This document shows positions 52,610 to 63,314 of a DNA stretch of 64,000 bases, piece after piece; position 1 is the first letter of the stretch, and each line of letters begins with the position of its first letter. The position numbers and the translations under genes were made by a program. Origin of the DNA: Semisulcospira habei (lineage: Eukaryota; Mollusca; Gastropoda; Semisulcospiridae); the NCBI GenBank assembly GCA_036245525.1, contig BTPG01000001.1, positions 175,018,182-175,082,181 of the forward strand, in the 5' to 3' direction. The notes under the pieces were generated by a model. It worked only from the letters and a program-made list of their open reading frames with translations, did no database searches and was not told where the DNA came from.

Positions 52610-53310
52610 TCACAGGTGCTGTTCCCCCCCGAGACCTCTCTGCCAGTTTCTGATGTGTCTTCATTGTCAAAGTCAATCTCTTCATCATCGCCCAGCTCAG
52701 CTCTAATGCAACTCTCAAAATCTGTCATCCCATTGTTAACTGACAGAAGAATCTTTGCCACTTTTGCCTTTTGAAGGACATCTTGAGGTTGGCGGTAGAT
52801 ATGGCGATGTATTCGAATATCATGACCAAGGAAATCTGCCAAATGATCCTGGTCTAACTCCGAGATGGCCATTGACTGAGCCAAAGTTGCAACCTGCTTC
52901 CGTAACTGAGTAAATGTGAACATGGCTGGGTATGACACCCGTGCTTCTAGGGCATGGGCCTTCAGAACATCATGGCCTCTGTAAGGCCTCTGACCAGAAG
53001 GTGTGGCAAAGATGTACTGGGAATCAGCGAGAGCTGGCACTGATTGCCTCATTTGAAGGATTCTGTCCACAGTTGTCATCATCTTCTTCGTCAGCAAAAC
53101 GGGAACACTCCTATTAAACTTGCCTCTGATTTCCATTCGCTGAAAATGATTCACCATTTTCTTCTCAACCTCTGTGAGACCTTTCAAGATATCTTGATTG
53201 TTGATCGATCCAATCTTAGCATTCTGGAAGTCTGACACCTTCATTCTCTGAACTTCTCCCCCTCGTTTTTGATTGAAAAGTGATACAGCACAAAGAGTTG
53301 CTTTAACCAC
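52606..53310 (-). CDS. Exon 2, tyrosine-recombinase-like domain
   Basis: Residues counted from 53310. R16 in NQKRGGEVQRM fits Arg I, R137 in FTQLRK fits the HxxR position (His replaced by Thr134), H163 in LGHDIRIHRHIYR fits the conserved His, and Y172 fits the nucleophile nine residues later. This spacing is typical of tyrosine recombinases. The true frame enters upstream as SEDYPTVVKATLCAVSLF, so the M at 53310 is not a start. An acidic tail follows (DDEEIDFDNEDTSE). Confidence 0.7.
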   Translation of the reverse strand: MVKATLCAVSLFNQKRGGEVQRMKVSDFQNAKIGSINNQDILKGLTEVEKKMVNHFQRMEIRGKFNRSVPVLLTKKMMTTVDRILQMRQSVPALADSQYIFATPSGQRPYRGHDVLKAHALEARVSYPAMFTFTQLRKQVATLAQSMAISELDQDHLADFLGHDIRIHRHIYRQPQDVLQKAKVAKILLSVNNGMTDFESCIRAELGDDEEIDFDNEDTSETGREVSGGNSTCE

Positions 53311-53949
53311 TGTCGGATAATCTTCCGAAACATCCTTGTCTCAAGAAGCTGTTGGACCTTCCTCACATTTTCACATGATGGGATCAGCTTGGGTTTGTTC
53401 ATGGTCATTTTCTCGACCGACTGGGCTGCTGTAGCGGACACACAATCATACCAGTCCCCGTTGAAGACAGAGTCAAACCGCTGCGCCTCAGAGAGCTCCT
53501 GTCGCCACCTGTCGTCTGAACCCTGCCCAAGCTGTTTGGATGCCTGTGACTGTTTGATCTGTGAACACTTTTTCAAAGCATGGCCTATGTGCATTGCGAG
53601 ATTGCCTTTTTTGAACTGATGTGTGTCCTCATCCCTCATCAAAATCTGCTAGCTCTTTTATAGCCAGGACAACATGATCAAAGCTAGCTGAATGGATCAC
53701 ATCATTTAAACTTGCGATTTTCATTTCTGACCTCACTCTGATAATCTTTAATAGTCTCCCTAACTCCCGCATCCTGGAGCTGATTTGTCCAGCCGTGTGT
53801 TCTTCAATGTCCCTGCGGTCAAATAATCTCTTTCCATACTCAAGAAGCAAGGGGTCAGTTCTGAACAGACGGCTTATCTCATCATCTCTCTGCCTGGCTA
53901 ATACCTTGTGATAGAAGGAAAATTCAACGTCTAAGGGTATTGGAAGCAT
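53241..53949 (-). CDS. Exon 2, middle helical region
   Basis: Two frames: 53949-53629 (MLPIPLDVEFSFYHKVLARQ ... GQISSRMRELGRLLKIIRVR) and 53642-53241 (HQFKKGNLAMHIGHALKKCS ... FNGDWYDCVSATAAQSVEKM). FDE-GDEDTHQF across the junction shows a one-base shift near 53635. In related proteins this segment precedes the recombinase-like domain, in the place of a core-binding domain. Confidence 0.65.
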
Positions 53950-54694
53950 TAGCCGACCACGGCGCCCGCCTCACCTCTCTGAGTGATCTGAAACCCTCCT
54001 GGTTTCTGACAGCAACGTTTTGAGTGTACAGAGATCAGCTTGTTTTGATAGAGCCCTTTGCAATGGCTACAGGCGAGAAGGTCGTCTACCTTACTAGTTT
54101 TGGTGCGATACTTAGGAATCAAACATCCTGATTTGTTTTCAAGAACAGCAACGTTATGCATGTAATCACCCTCATCTTGTAGTCTGATCCATGCTCGACG
54201 TCTCTGCTTTGTCCCTTTTTTCATCAACAAAATTTTAGCAACGTCTGCCTCATCTGCATGGACATCTTGTAAGTGCGTGCTCATTTTCAAGAAAAGCTTG
54301 CCACACAATTTGCATGCATGTTTCTTGTCCCATTTGTACTTTCCTTTCCCTCTCTGCGACACGTGCACACCTGTTTCTTCTGTAAGTGCTCTTTCCCCAC
54401 CCCCAGCATCATGTTCCTTCTGCCTATCCACATTTTCATTGCCACCCCCTAACGCACACTGCACCTTGCTGGTACTAGCGTCACCGACACCTGGCCACCC
54501 TGAACCTGCCACTTTGATGAAATCTAACATAGTCGATACAATACTGTCTATGTCAGAGATCCCAGCAATTGATGCCGACACACCGTCTGAATCCGGTGAG
54601 CTCGAGCCAGGAAAAACTCCTCATCATCACTGCCCTCGTATTGCGATGCGCTTGCACTCTCAGTCTCAGGTCCATACCAGGCTCCATTTGCCAA
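53949..54694 (-). CDS. Exon 2, N-terminal zinc finger part
   Basis: Acceptor with a long pyrimidine tract (TTTCTTTCTTTCTTTCTCCAG). After LANGAWYGPETESASASQYE and SDDEEF a +1 shift in T5 leads to PGSSSPDSDGVSASIAGISD. Finger 1: HACKLCGKLFLKMSTHLQDVH (CxxC...H-x4-H). Then RAWIRLQDEGDYMHN, and finger 2: ACSHCKGLYQNKLISVHSKRC (CxxC...H-x3-C). The frame ends at 53949 by a shift just before RRGRLMLPIPLDVEFS. Confidence 0.7.
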
Positions 54695-55027
54695 CTGGAG
54701 AAAGAAAGAAAGAAAGATTGAAACCAAAGCTGCATTAGGACAGAAACAGTCCAATTTTGGTTTAAGGGGCCTTGCACAAGAATAAAAAGAGTAATCCTGT
54801 GTATGACCGATTTACATATGTGTGACCTCGGTGACGAGGGCTGGCTTCTGCAGCAGCAAAATCCACGTTTTCTGAAAATGCAAGCAGTTTTCACACATTT
54901 GTCAACCCTGCGTGACCCTTTGAGAGAGGTCACTCAAATTGGCATGTTTAAAAAGGTTTTGCCACAAAGTATCCTTGGGCCAAGCTTGAAGAATGTGGCT
55001 TGAATAGTCTCCGAGAAAATGCCACCG

Positions 55028-55241
55028 TTAACTCATTCTACCCCAGACACACCACAGCAGGATAAGGATCGACCATGATAGTTCAAAGGTGATGCCAGAA
55101 TAGCTTGGCGCCTATGGGCGCCAAGCTATTCTGGCATCACCTTTGAACTATCATGGTCGATCTATGTCCTGCGCTGCAATGCGGTCTTGAGAGGACAGGG
55201 GCAAAATTTAAGGATTTTGGTGTTGGGGTAGAATGAGTTAA
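55028..55241. mobile_element. HpA hairpin element, copy 12 (214 bp), inside the intron
   Basis: TTAACTCATTCTACCCC to GGGGTAGAATGAGTTAA. Perfect stem AAAGGTGATGCCAGAATAGC and its complement; the AAAGG for AAGGG change is on both arms. Loop TATG between GGCGCC stems. Confidence 0.94.
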
Positions 55242-55350
55242 AGCTTACCATGGACGACGGACGGACGACCAGTGGCCCAGAACATAAACTCACTTTTGCT
55301 TCGCACGCCAGCCAATAAAATGAAGATGATCATAGAATCACTTTACTTAC

Positions 55351-55593
55351 CAGTTTGTAATTGGGAGCATTCCACTGCCGTCCATGCACCCTCCTACCAG
55401 ACGCACCCTCTGTGGCAGAGGCTGGGGGGCTATGATGCTGCAGCTGACTAATTTTGCCATGGGCTTTGGTCATGTGCCAGGAAGGGGCGTGCTTGTCCAC
55501 TTCCATAGATCCCGATGGGTTTGGACTTCCTGCTGCCATCCGGCGCTGGGTGTGTGCAGAAAGTCCTGAGCCGGTGTGACCAAAACGGTGTTG
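55351..55593 (-). CDS. Exon 1 of the zinc finger/YR-like gene
   Basis: Acceptor-like TTTGCAG at 55594-55600 and a strong donor CTG|GTAAGT at 55351/55350. The frame is open, with a candidate start at 55539 (MAAGSPNPSGSMEVDKH) and end WNAPNYKL in phase 0. It joins exon 2 in frame (LANGAWYGPETES). The ATG at 55539 is preferred because it follows the acceptor and has no in-frame upstream stop conflict; an upstream exon could supply another start. Confidence 0.6.
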
Positions 55594-55600
55594 CTGCAAA

Positions 55601-56804
55601 CATGTCCAATACAACCATGTAAACCATTGACATTTTGAATCAGATTGATTGTACATTGCTTAATGTGCCGACAGCAACAAGGCTTTCTCAGGACATGCCT
55701 GCACTGCTTGTGAAAAAAACACCTAAACAGAACATTGAATGTATGTCGCCAGCTGGTCAAATACGTTAAATAAACCTAACACATGGGGCCTAAATAAAGC
55801 TAAGACCATTTAGCAACACACATCCAATATCGAGAGCTACAGGCAGTGCAGACAGTAGGGAGAGTTTTAAAAAGGCAAATACAGGTGAATGGACAAAGGG
55901 TAAACAGAAACACATGCACCAGAATAGAGAGAAAAATCCACCCTGTGGGGCTGACCAGGGTGACCCTGGGAACTAAAAACTGGTAATACTGTAAAAAGCG
56001 ACACTTCAGTTGAACAATCCAAAAGACCTGTTTGTGGACGTTTGTTCTTCGAATTGCGAGGCAGTTTTGCGAACGAGGATTGAAATCTGGCGCCATTTAA
56101 AAAAAAAAATGTCAACTCATACTGTGCATGCATGTGTCAAGTTACTTTTCGATCACTGACAATCACACATGTCAGAAAAAAAGAAACAAAATCGCGTGGC
56201 AGATTGGACTTGTAATGGTGTTATTGAACGAATTCCTTTCATTGAAGAAGAAAGCTTTTGTTAAAATCGTGGGGTTCTATTATCATTTACTACAAGACTC
56301 AACGGTCAGAGAGGAAGACACGGACCGAGCCACGGCCGAAGCAGACGCCTTATTTTTCTGGGCCAAACGGGTATCGGGGATTGGAGGCATCTCTCAGTTA
56401 AATAACTGCACTGAACAAGTACATTTGGGCATGCTCTTAACTAAGAAATATTGATTAAAGTACCTCTGCAAACGTGAAGAATGGCCAGCGGGGGACGAAA
56501 GACGTTTTAAGAAGGGCAAGGGAAACAACTCCGTTCATCGGTGTTACTGACCAATCAGTGATCATCAAGTTGATCTGAAAACACTCGCTTCCGTGTGAAC
56601 ACACAGGCCCAGGGCGTCGCAAAAACACAACATGAAGTAAATCTGGGAAAATGGGGACATCCTATTTTTTTTCTGACTTTTGAATGAAAGATAATGCAGA
56701 AACAACCCTCAGAAAAAATGGGTGCCTGACTTGGTCACCCAGAATTTTACACACACCCATTTTGCATAAGGATGGTAAAGAAAGTCACCCATTTCAGTGG
56801 TTTC
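55601..56804. other. No confirmed gene; possible upstream exon region
   Basis: On the minus strand a short frame MPPIPDTRLAQKNKASASAV ends with a stop near 56275. The 56450-56600 stretch holds an inverted CCAAT (GATTGGTC). This could be promoter/first exon of the 52286 gene, but no good donor was found. Confidence 0.25.
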
Positions 56805-57246
56805 GTGTACACACACACACACCACACACACACACACACCACACACACCGCACACACACACCACACACACACACACCACACACACACACACCACACACAC
56901 ACACCACACACACACACCACACACACACACCACACACACACACACCACACACACACACCACACACCACACACACACACCACACACACACACCACACACAC
57001 ACACCACACACACACACACACACCACACACACACACACACCACACACACACACACCACACACACACACACCACACACACACACCACACACACACACCAAA
57101 CACACCACACCACACCCCACACACCACACCCCACACACCACACCCCACACACACCACCACACACACCACCACACACCACCACACACCACACCCACACCCC
57201 ACACCACACCACACCACACCCACACCCACACCCCACCCACACCACA

Positions 57247-57336
<90 letters not shown>
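56805..57336. repeat. (CA)n/(CACAC-C)n compound microsatellite, ~530 bp
   Basis: CACACACAC blocks separated by single extra C to about 57100, then ACACCCC variants, then pure CA to 57336. Long His/Thr (plus) or Val/Cys (minus) frames here are artefacts. Confidence 0.97.
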
Positions 57337-57338
<2 letters not shown>

Positions 57339-57682
57339 GAACTCGCGCACTCCGTCAGTCAGTCTGTCTGTAAGGTTGTCTTTCATTTCATGCATTCTAA
57401 AACTGTCCCCAAGGCAAGGCAAAACAAACACAATAGCTACTCGATACAAACGCTGATAACGTATACTGCAACAATAAAAACAGCACACGATTTAAATATT
57501 TGTGAAAAAGTATGCAACATAAATGAACAATATTTGTACAGTACAGGCGTACTTTCCACATGTTAAAGCGCGTGCACACACGCTAAAAAGAAGACGAAGA
57601 AACAAAACCCCTAGCCTAAACGGTGTAAGCTGGATAATGCGCGCCTATAAATCGAGATACAAACTGACTTTCTGTACAGCTA
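57337..57682. other. No gene seen
   Basis: Nothing assignable. Confidence 0.45.
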
Positions 57683-57873
57683 TTAACCCTGTCACTGCCA
57701 GCAGCCAGTAATGATATCTCTGGCACGGTCGTTATTTTTACTGCCTGTCAGTCCGTCAGTCTGAAGCATATGAATATAAATGAAGACACCAAAAGACATA
57801 GATCATCAATAACAGGTTCATGCAGATCGTGTGCCTCTTGCAGTTGGGTGGTTTTCGGTAGTGACAGGGTTAA
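57683..57873. mobile_element. HpB element, core decayed
   Basis: TTAACCCTGTCACTGCCAGC to CGGTAGTGACAGGGTTAA are clean termini; inside, AAAAGACATAGATCATCAAT and GTGTGCCTCTTGCAGTTGGG remain of the core. Confidence 0.75.
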
Positions 57874-58559
57874 AACACAGCAAAGGTGAAGGGTCAGGTT
57901 TTCTTAGAAATACAGGATGTTTCGTTATCTTAGAAATCACGACCGTAACATTCAAGTGACACACTGAATACCAAAAACAGTTTACTTAAATATTATAACG
58001 TCTTTGTGTACAAAGAAGCTACGCAGCAGAACAGTTCACAAATATAAAAATTGAAAGTGAAAGTCCTGTTTTTCAATGGCGGTAGTCTCTAAAAGCGAAC
58101 ATATTTATTAAGACGTACTTTCAGTTTGAAAACACCGCAGTCGTAGCGTGTTTACAATAGTTCTAACGATAACTCAAGGGAGGTAAATCCAACGCAGAAT
58201 CGAAGTTAAAGCAGAAGCTAAGAATTCTACCACCGGGAAATTTACATTTGTGCCGATTTGTATACAGAATAAAATACTCGTAGTCCGTATCCATACCCCC
58301 CCCCCCCCTCCACCCCTCCTCTCGGGAATTCATGAGGTGGTCATTTCTGTCATCATAGACCTCTTTGCTCTCGGATTCAGGTTGTCCTCTGGATGTGTCC
58401 GTGGTGCGTGTTTATGTGTAGGTACTACCGAGAACAGTTTTTTTTGAGAACGTTCCCACGTTACGGGCTCCCCTAATAAATGACCATGACTTTACAGACA
58501 AAAGATAAAGTTACTGTCAGTTTTCTAAGGCATATTCAGATATATTTTCACAGAAAACA
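57874..58559. other. No gene seen; C-run near 58288
   Basis: Unassigned sequence. Confidence 0.45.
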
Positions 58560-59762
58560 ACAGAAAAAGTTACCCCAGTGCGGAAGAACGTTTGTGACAG
58601 GATGGACTCAGTGTCAACAGGTGAGACGTCCCCTCAGAAAGCGCCTTTGACATCACCATTAATAGACCGCCATGCAAAATCCCTAGTTGGATTCAGCAGA
58701 AATTATGCAGCCTACCACAAATCGTGCACCACAATGCATGCCAGAGGCAGCTATCACCAGGCGACCTTATCAGGGAAATCGACAGCACAGACAGCAGTTC
58801 GTACAAGGTCCTTAGATCTTCAAAGTTGCATAAAAGGAGGACATGTATATAGTCATCCAGGCTATTGGCAACTTCATTAACACATTTGAATTGAGAACAA
58901 GGATGTCCTGTACTGCCTGTCCTCAGGTGTACCAGCATCACAGGACATATAATATCTGCATGAAGATGACGTTGGAGAGGGAATTATGCGCACCTCCATG
59001 CAGGGACAATTGATTTACAAAAAGCCTCAAAACAACAATCGAGAATCTGAGCCCCAAGACATTTGCCACAGCTGTCAAGACGGCAGCAGTCACAGGGCAG
59101 TCAAAGAAATCGAAACATGTCATGGCGAAGAGAAATGTCTTTGGTCAGCGTGTTCTTCTTGAAGTTAATCATCAAATCAGCATGGAGAGAGTACTCAGTT
59201 TCCAGCTAGGTCCAGTATCCTAACTTTACACTAACTGGAAGGAGATCTTCTGATGACAGAGACCCAGTCAAGAACAACAAAATCATCGATGGCAGTGCTT
59301 TGTTCCACAAACAGATAGCCCCCTCCCCCCTCCCCCCCCCCCAAGCACACTTAAGGAACTTCCTGAACTGACAGCCTGTTTGAACAGTTTCGAAAGAAAC
59401 CACGAGTAGACTTTGTAGCAGATTCCTACACCCATTTTAGATGAAGAGTATTGACTTCCGTTCACGTGCTAAAAGGAACCTCCACAAAGATTTCAAGAAA
59501 TTTGGAAGCCTTCTTGTCTCATGACCAAAAAGTACCCCAAAACGTCACGTTTTTCCTAGAAAAAATGGCAAAAGGACATCAACAACTTAGGTACGAGAAG
59601 TTTCTGAAACACTTCAGCACCAACCAGGGGCAGTTGCGTACAAGCTACAATTGTGTTCTCGGGCATTTGGAGATACAAATCAAAGAAATGTACGTTAATG
59701 GGCAAGAAATACGAATTTCGTTCACTTTTTCTTTGGAAGTGATGTGTGAAAAATTCCCATAA
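58560..59762 (+). pseudogene. Decayed copy of an unnamed multi-copy invertebrate protein family
   Basis: Pieces in different plus-strand frames keep a protein-like order: VIQAIGNFINTFEL (about 58848), NKDVLYCLSSGVPASQDI (58898-58951, next frame), LHEDDVGEGIMRTSMQGQLI (about 58957), AKRNVFGQRVLLEVNHQISM ERVLSFQLGPV (about 59123-59215), RVDFVADSYTHFR (about 59406), and STKISRNLEAFLSHD (about 59480). I recall this order from uncharacterised proteins abundant in cnidarian and mollusc genomes but cannot name a function. Frameshifts, stops and a C-rich insertion (59320-59341) make it a pseudogene. Confidence 0.6.
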
Positions 59763-60001
59763 TTTATCCTGTGTAAATTGTCAGTGTTACACGACTTTAA
59801 TTCATTTACTTAAGTGATTGTGAGACATTTACTTTGACTTACTACCTTATATTTTGTAAGGCCATGCGTGTGTGTTTTGTTCGCTACCGCGCGTACGTTA
59901 TTCTTGGGTAATAATGGTATTTTTACGTTATTCCAGAGGAATACAACCGTCAGACAAGCAGATAAAAAAGATATGTGTCAGGCTGCCCGAAAAAAATGGT
60001 C

Positions 60002-60072
60002 TTGAAAATACCGTTGGAAGGGGGGGGGGGGGGCGGGAGGGAGGGGGGTGGGAGGGGGGGGGGGGTGGGTGG
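60002..60072. repeat. Poly-G / GGGA / GGGT tract
   Basis: G-runs of 5-12 with single interruptions; G-quadruplex-prone. Confidence 0.9.
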
Positions 60073-60261
60073 CGGCGGCCCACGGACTTCTGGCCCACGG
60101 ACTATCGGACGAAGCATCATGGTAACTGAGTGTTGCCACTACATGAGATAACAAAAACATCGAAGAAAAGATAAGACAGAGCAATATTTGAATATTTGAA
60201 GGTATCTTATGTGAACTAAATTCACTGGATTAACAGTTAATCATCTTCGAAGTAATAGGCC

Positions 60262-60415
60262 TTAACCCATGAAGCGCTGACAGCGATCATGATGGCTGAA
60301 TGGTGGTGTCAGAATAGCTAGACGCCTGTAGGCGCCAAGTTATTCCGACAGCATTCTTGATCTATCATGGTCAATCTGTCTCCAGAACTGTGACGTAGAC
60401 CTCGAAGGACATTTA
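60262..60415. mobile_element. HpA hairpin element, copy 13 (old)
   Basis: TTAACCCATGAAGCGCTGAC; GGTGGTGTCAGAATAGCTAG ACGCC-TGTA-GGCGCCAAGT TATTCCGACAGCATTC; several arm mismatches; the right end is not found. Confidence 0.65.
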
Positions 60416-60859
60416 GCAAAGATAATTATAATTTCATTTTTAGTGTGTAAAGAGTTGTAAAAATAAAATTGCTGAAATTCAGGTGCTTGGAAAACTGCAG
60501 TTTGAACTTCATGGTCGGGGAATGTCGCTCCCACTTCAGTGTCACATTTGGCTTTTGTCAAAAGAAATGATCTGGACTCTCACAGGTACATTGGCACTTT
60601 GCACAGCATCTTTGACCTTCTATGTGCAAACTACTGAAGTGTTAATGACAAACCGAGCAAAACGACAGTAACAGTAGAAGGGGGAGAATATAATTGCTAG
60701 TCTTTCCTGACCATCGCAGTCTGAGGAGTCTATGTTGGAGTTTAAAAAAAAGATAAAAATTTATTTAGCCTACTGTGTACCAAGTGTGTCGTAGACTTCA
60801 ATGGGACTTGTCGCTACTTGTAATCAAGTGCCTGTGGTGTTCATTTCGACACATTTTGA
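60416..60859. other. No gene seen
   Basis: Short frames on both strands, no domain. Confidence 0.4.
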
Positions 60860-61073
60860 TTAACTCATTCTACCCCAACACCGAAATCCCAAATTTTTGC
60901 CGTTGTCCTCTGAAGACTGCACTCTAGTGCAGGACACAGATCGACCATGATAGTTCAAGGGTGATGCCAGAATAGCTTGGCGCCCATAGGCGCCAAGCTA
61001 TTCTGGCATCACCCTTAAACTATCATGGTCGATCCATATCTTGCTGTGGTGTTTCTGGGGTAGAATGAGTTAA
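60860..61073. mobile_element. HpA hairpin element, copy 14 (214 bp, reverse orientation)
   Basis: TTAACTCATTCTACCCC to GGGGTAGAATGAGTTAA. Stem perfect except one base (CCCTTAAAC); loop CATA between GGCGCC stems, the complement of TATG in the forward copies. Confidence 0.93.
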
Positions 61074-61713
61074 GGTGACTTTTTCATTTCAAGATTCACG
61101 CTAATTCGTTGATCACGCACAAAGGAAGAAGTAATCATTGAATTAGCTTCAATCCTGTGATAACCAATTATTTGAAATACTGACACCCATTCGGAGTTAC
61201 GACTGCGCATGCGCTATCGTAGTACCAGACAAACATTCTGGGATAAATGTACGTGTCTTTCACGAGCAGCCCTAGACAAAACAAACGTCGTGTTTCATTC
61301 TCTCTTTACGGCGACTTTTGAGCCCCTGATTGTGGATCCCCAGGAGTGCTTCTAACTTGTTCTAATCAGACAGAACGGGCTAAATATTTTCGATCGGTTT
61401 ATTTCCATGGGATTAGCAATAAGCGCAACTTTAAAAAGGTGATAAAATCAGCGATGTCACCAGCACTGGAGAATTATGCAGGAGGTAGAAAAGCTGAATG
61501 CCAGAGTTTTCCGAAAGTGTTTTGAAAATACGAGTCCTCTAAGTTTGTTTGGTACCCGCCGCAGCACGCATTACTTGTTGGAGATTCCGACTGGGTGTAT
61601 TCTAGAGATTTCGCATTTCCACGTGGCTGTTTTTCTCATTCAGACAAACTCTAAGCTCGGCAAGTTATGTTCTTTTTCCAACGACAGTGTCTGATGCGTT
61701 AATTTTCTTAGTA
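61074..61713. other. No gene seen
   Basis: One 72-codon frame at 61476-61694, not recognised. Confidence 0.4.
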
Positions 61714-61804
61714 TTAACCCTTTGGCTGTCGGTAGCGCTTTTTGCCGCGATGATTCTTGCAGGAACCATCGCGTAAAAACCGCTGCCGACAACCAAAGGG
61801 TTGT
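61714..61804. mobile_element. HpC hairpin element (91 bp), reference-quality copy
   Basis: TTAACCCTTTGGCTGTCGGT AGCGCTTTTTGCCGCGATGA TTCTTGCAGGAACCATCGCG TAAAAACCGCTGCCGACAAC CAAAGGGTTGT. Confidence 0.9.
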
Positions 61805-61999
61805 TGACCTCTCACGCCAGGTCAATCCGTGGTTACTTTGGCCGGCAAGTCAAGCCGGTTTGCCAGGTTTTTCACTCCAACGTGATCCGTGTCGATCTGG
61901 GTGGCAGTTTCCCTACAGAACTGAAGTGACTCCACGGCAGTCTGGAGCAGAGATCATTCTGGTGTGTTACAGCCCAAGCAAGACAGAAAAGACCTGAAA

Positions 62000-62760
62000 A
62001 AATCTTATTTGGTCCAACTTTACACTCTAATAACATACACGCGGATCGCGTCACTGACATCCTGTAAAAATCAGCACTAGTGAAAGGAAATAAATAGATG
62101 AAATGTGAAATATTCATACAGACAAAAAAGATTTAAAAAATCAAGTCAGGCGCGTTAGAGTGACTCATGCTAAGTCCGGTAGGAGGAAAAGGTTGTTTTG
62201 TTCCAACATTGCACCGCAATAAACATTAAAACGGATCGGCTCACAAACGTACTATGTACCTTATGGTACAGATCTACACTAGTAAAAGGAAATACATATG
62301 TATAACTTGTAACAGACAAAAATAAAAAATCCTTTAAGTCCGATAATGAGAAAACGTGACGTTGCCTCGACTTTACACGCTAATAAGATAAAAAAAAAAA
62401 AAAAACCGGATTGAGTCACGAACTTCGTAGATACCTTATGGTACAGATATACACTAGGAAAAGGAAATAAATATGTGAAATGTGTAGTATACATAAAGAC
62501 AAAAAGCCTTTGCTGGACAAAATCAAGCCTGATGCGTCACTTCTGCTCTTTCTGGCATGTCAAGCAATCTATCTGATATGAGAAAAACGTTGTTTTACTC
62601 AAACTTCACACCACATTAACACTAAAACGATCGTCTCACAAACTTCCTGTATACCTTATGATATCGAGCCCGACTAACAGAAGAAAATAAATACATAAAA
62701 AGTGTAGTATAATTATATGGAGAGAAAACAAGCTGTTTTTAAACAAAATCAAGTCTGGGG
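62000..62760. repeat. Diverged tandem repeat, ~4 copies of ~170-220 bp
   Basis: A block close to ACCTTATGGTACAGATCTAC + CTAGTAAAAGGAAATA... + ATGTGAAATGTGTAGTATAC + ATAAAGACAAAAA recurs near 62060, 62257, 62431 and 62653. Each is preceded by ACNNNAATAA...AAACGGATCG and CTCACAAAC. Between the second and third copies identity is obvious; the first and last are weaker. Confidence 0.8.
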
Positions 62761-63078
62761 AAACAGTGCGTAATGATCGAGTAATGAACATAAAATTAAT
62801 AGACCAGATTTATACAACTGGGACACACAGGATGAAAACTGTATGCTATTATTTACCACTTTTGGTCGAAACCAAATATAAGTCCAAGAATGTAAAACAA
62901 TGCAGAACGCAGCGCCTCAAAACGCGTGCTTAACAATCAAACTCAGCAGAACACAACAGTAGCAGATAGCCTTGAATCTCGTGACGTATCGTGAAGTCAC
63001 GTCGCGGCACACATGTCGCGTGATTTCGCCTAGTTTCCTATCCCGTTATATAGAATCCCTAATGCAACCCACTCATGG

Positions 63079-63194
63079 GGTCAGCTGCATGAGTGAACTT
63101 AGTCCTACGCCGGCCACTGAGCAAGGTGCTCCGCTATAGCGGAGCACCTTGCTTAGTGGCTGGCGCATGACTAAGCTCACTCATGCAACTGACC
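63079..63194. repeat. HpE hairpin, intact copy (116 bp)
   Basis: GGTCAGCTGCATGAGTGAAC TTAGTCCTACGCCGGCCACT GAGCAAGGTGCTCCGCTATA forms one arm and turn, followed by the near-exact complement to GTTGCATGAGTGAG... end GACC. The centre CCGCTATAGCGG is itself palindromic. No TTAA ends. Confidence 0.92.
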
Positions 63195-63285
63195 TCCGGA
63201 AAGACAGTGATGAAATGGAGGGTTTGCTTTACTTCCAGCCTTGTTCTTCTCCATCGTCAGGCCCTTGCTCACCATGCACTAGCTA

Positions 63286-63313
63286 CCCCCCCCCCCTCCC
63301 CCCCCCCCCCCCC
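63286..63313. repeat. Poly-C tract
   Basis: C-runs broken by single T. Confidence 0.9.
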
Positions 63314-63314
63314 G

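Larger units (their letters stand above)
52286..55593 (-). pseudogene. Two-exon zinc finger / tyrosine-recombinase-like / Myb-like protein gene, frameshifted
   Basis: Exon 1 is 55351-55593 and exon 2 is 54694-52286; the 656 bp intron contains a complete HpA element. Exon 2 encodes, in order, two zinc-knuckle/finger units, a helical core-binding-like region, a domain with a tyrosine-recombinase residue pattern, and a C-terminal Myb/SANT-like DNA-binding segment. The reading frame changes near 54612-54616, 53970, 53635, 53340, 52624-52630 and 52570. No in-frame stop interrupts the long blocks and some shifts sit in homopolymers (T5, C7), so assembly indels are an alternative to true decay. Multi-copy families with this domain order occur in fish and invertebrates, and Crypton-type transposons pair a tyrosine recombinase with a DNA-binding domain; the link is inference. 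No TTAA or other element ends were found around the gene. Confidence 0.75.

Noticed and set aside
56684..57566. Very long frames of His/Thr or Val/Cys codons
   Set aside because: They are simply CA/GT repeat read in several frames on both strands; no start context or domain.
59451..59762. Independent 103-codon gene
   Set aside because: Its first part (STKISRNLEAFLSHD) continues the decayed family spanning 58560-59762, so it is part of that pseudogene.
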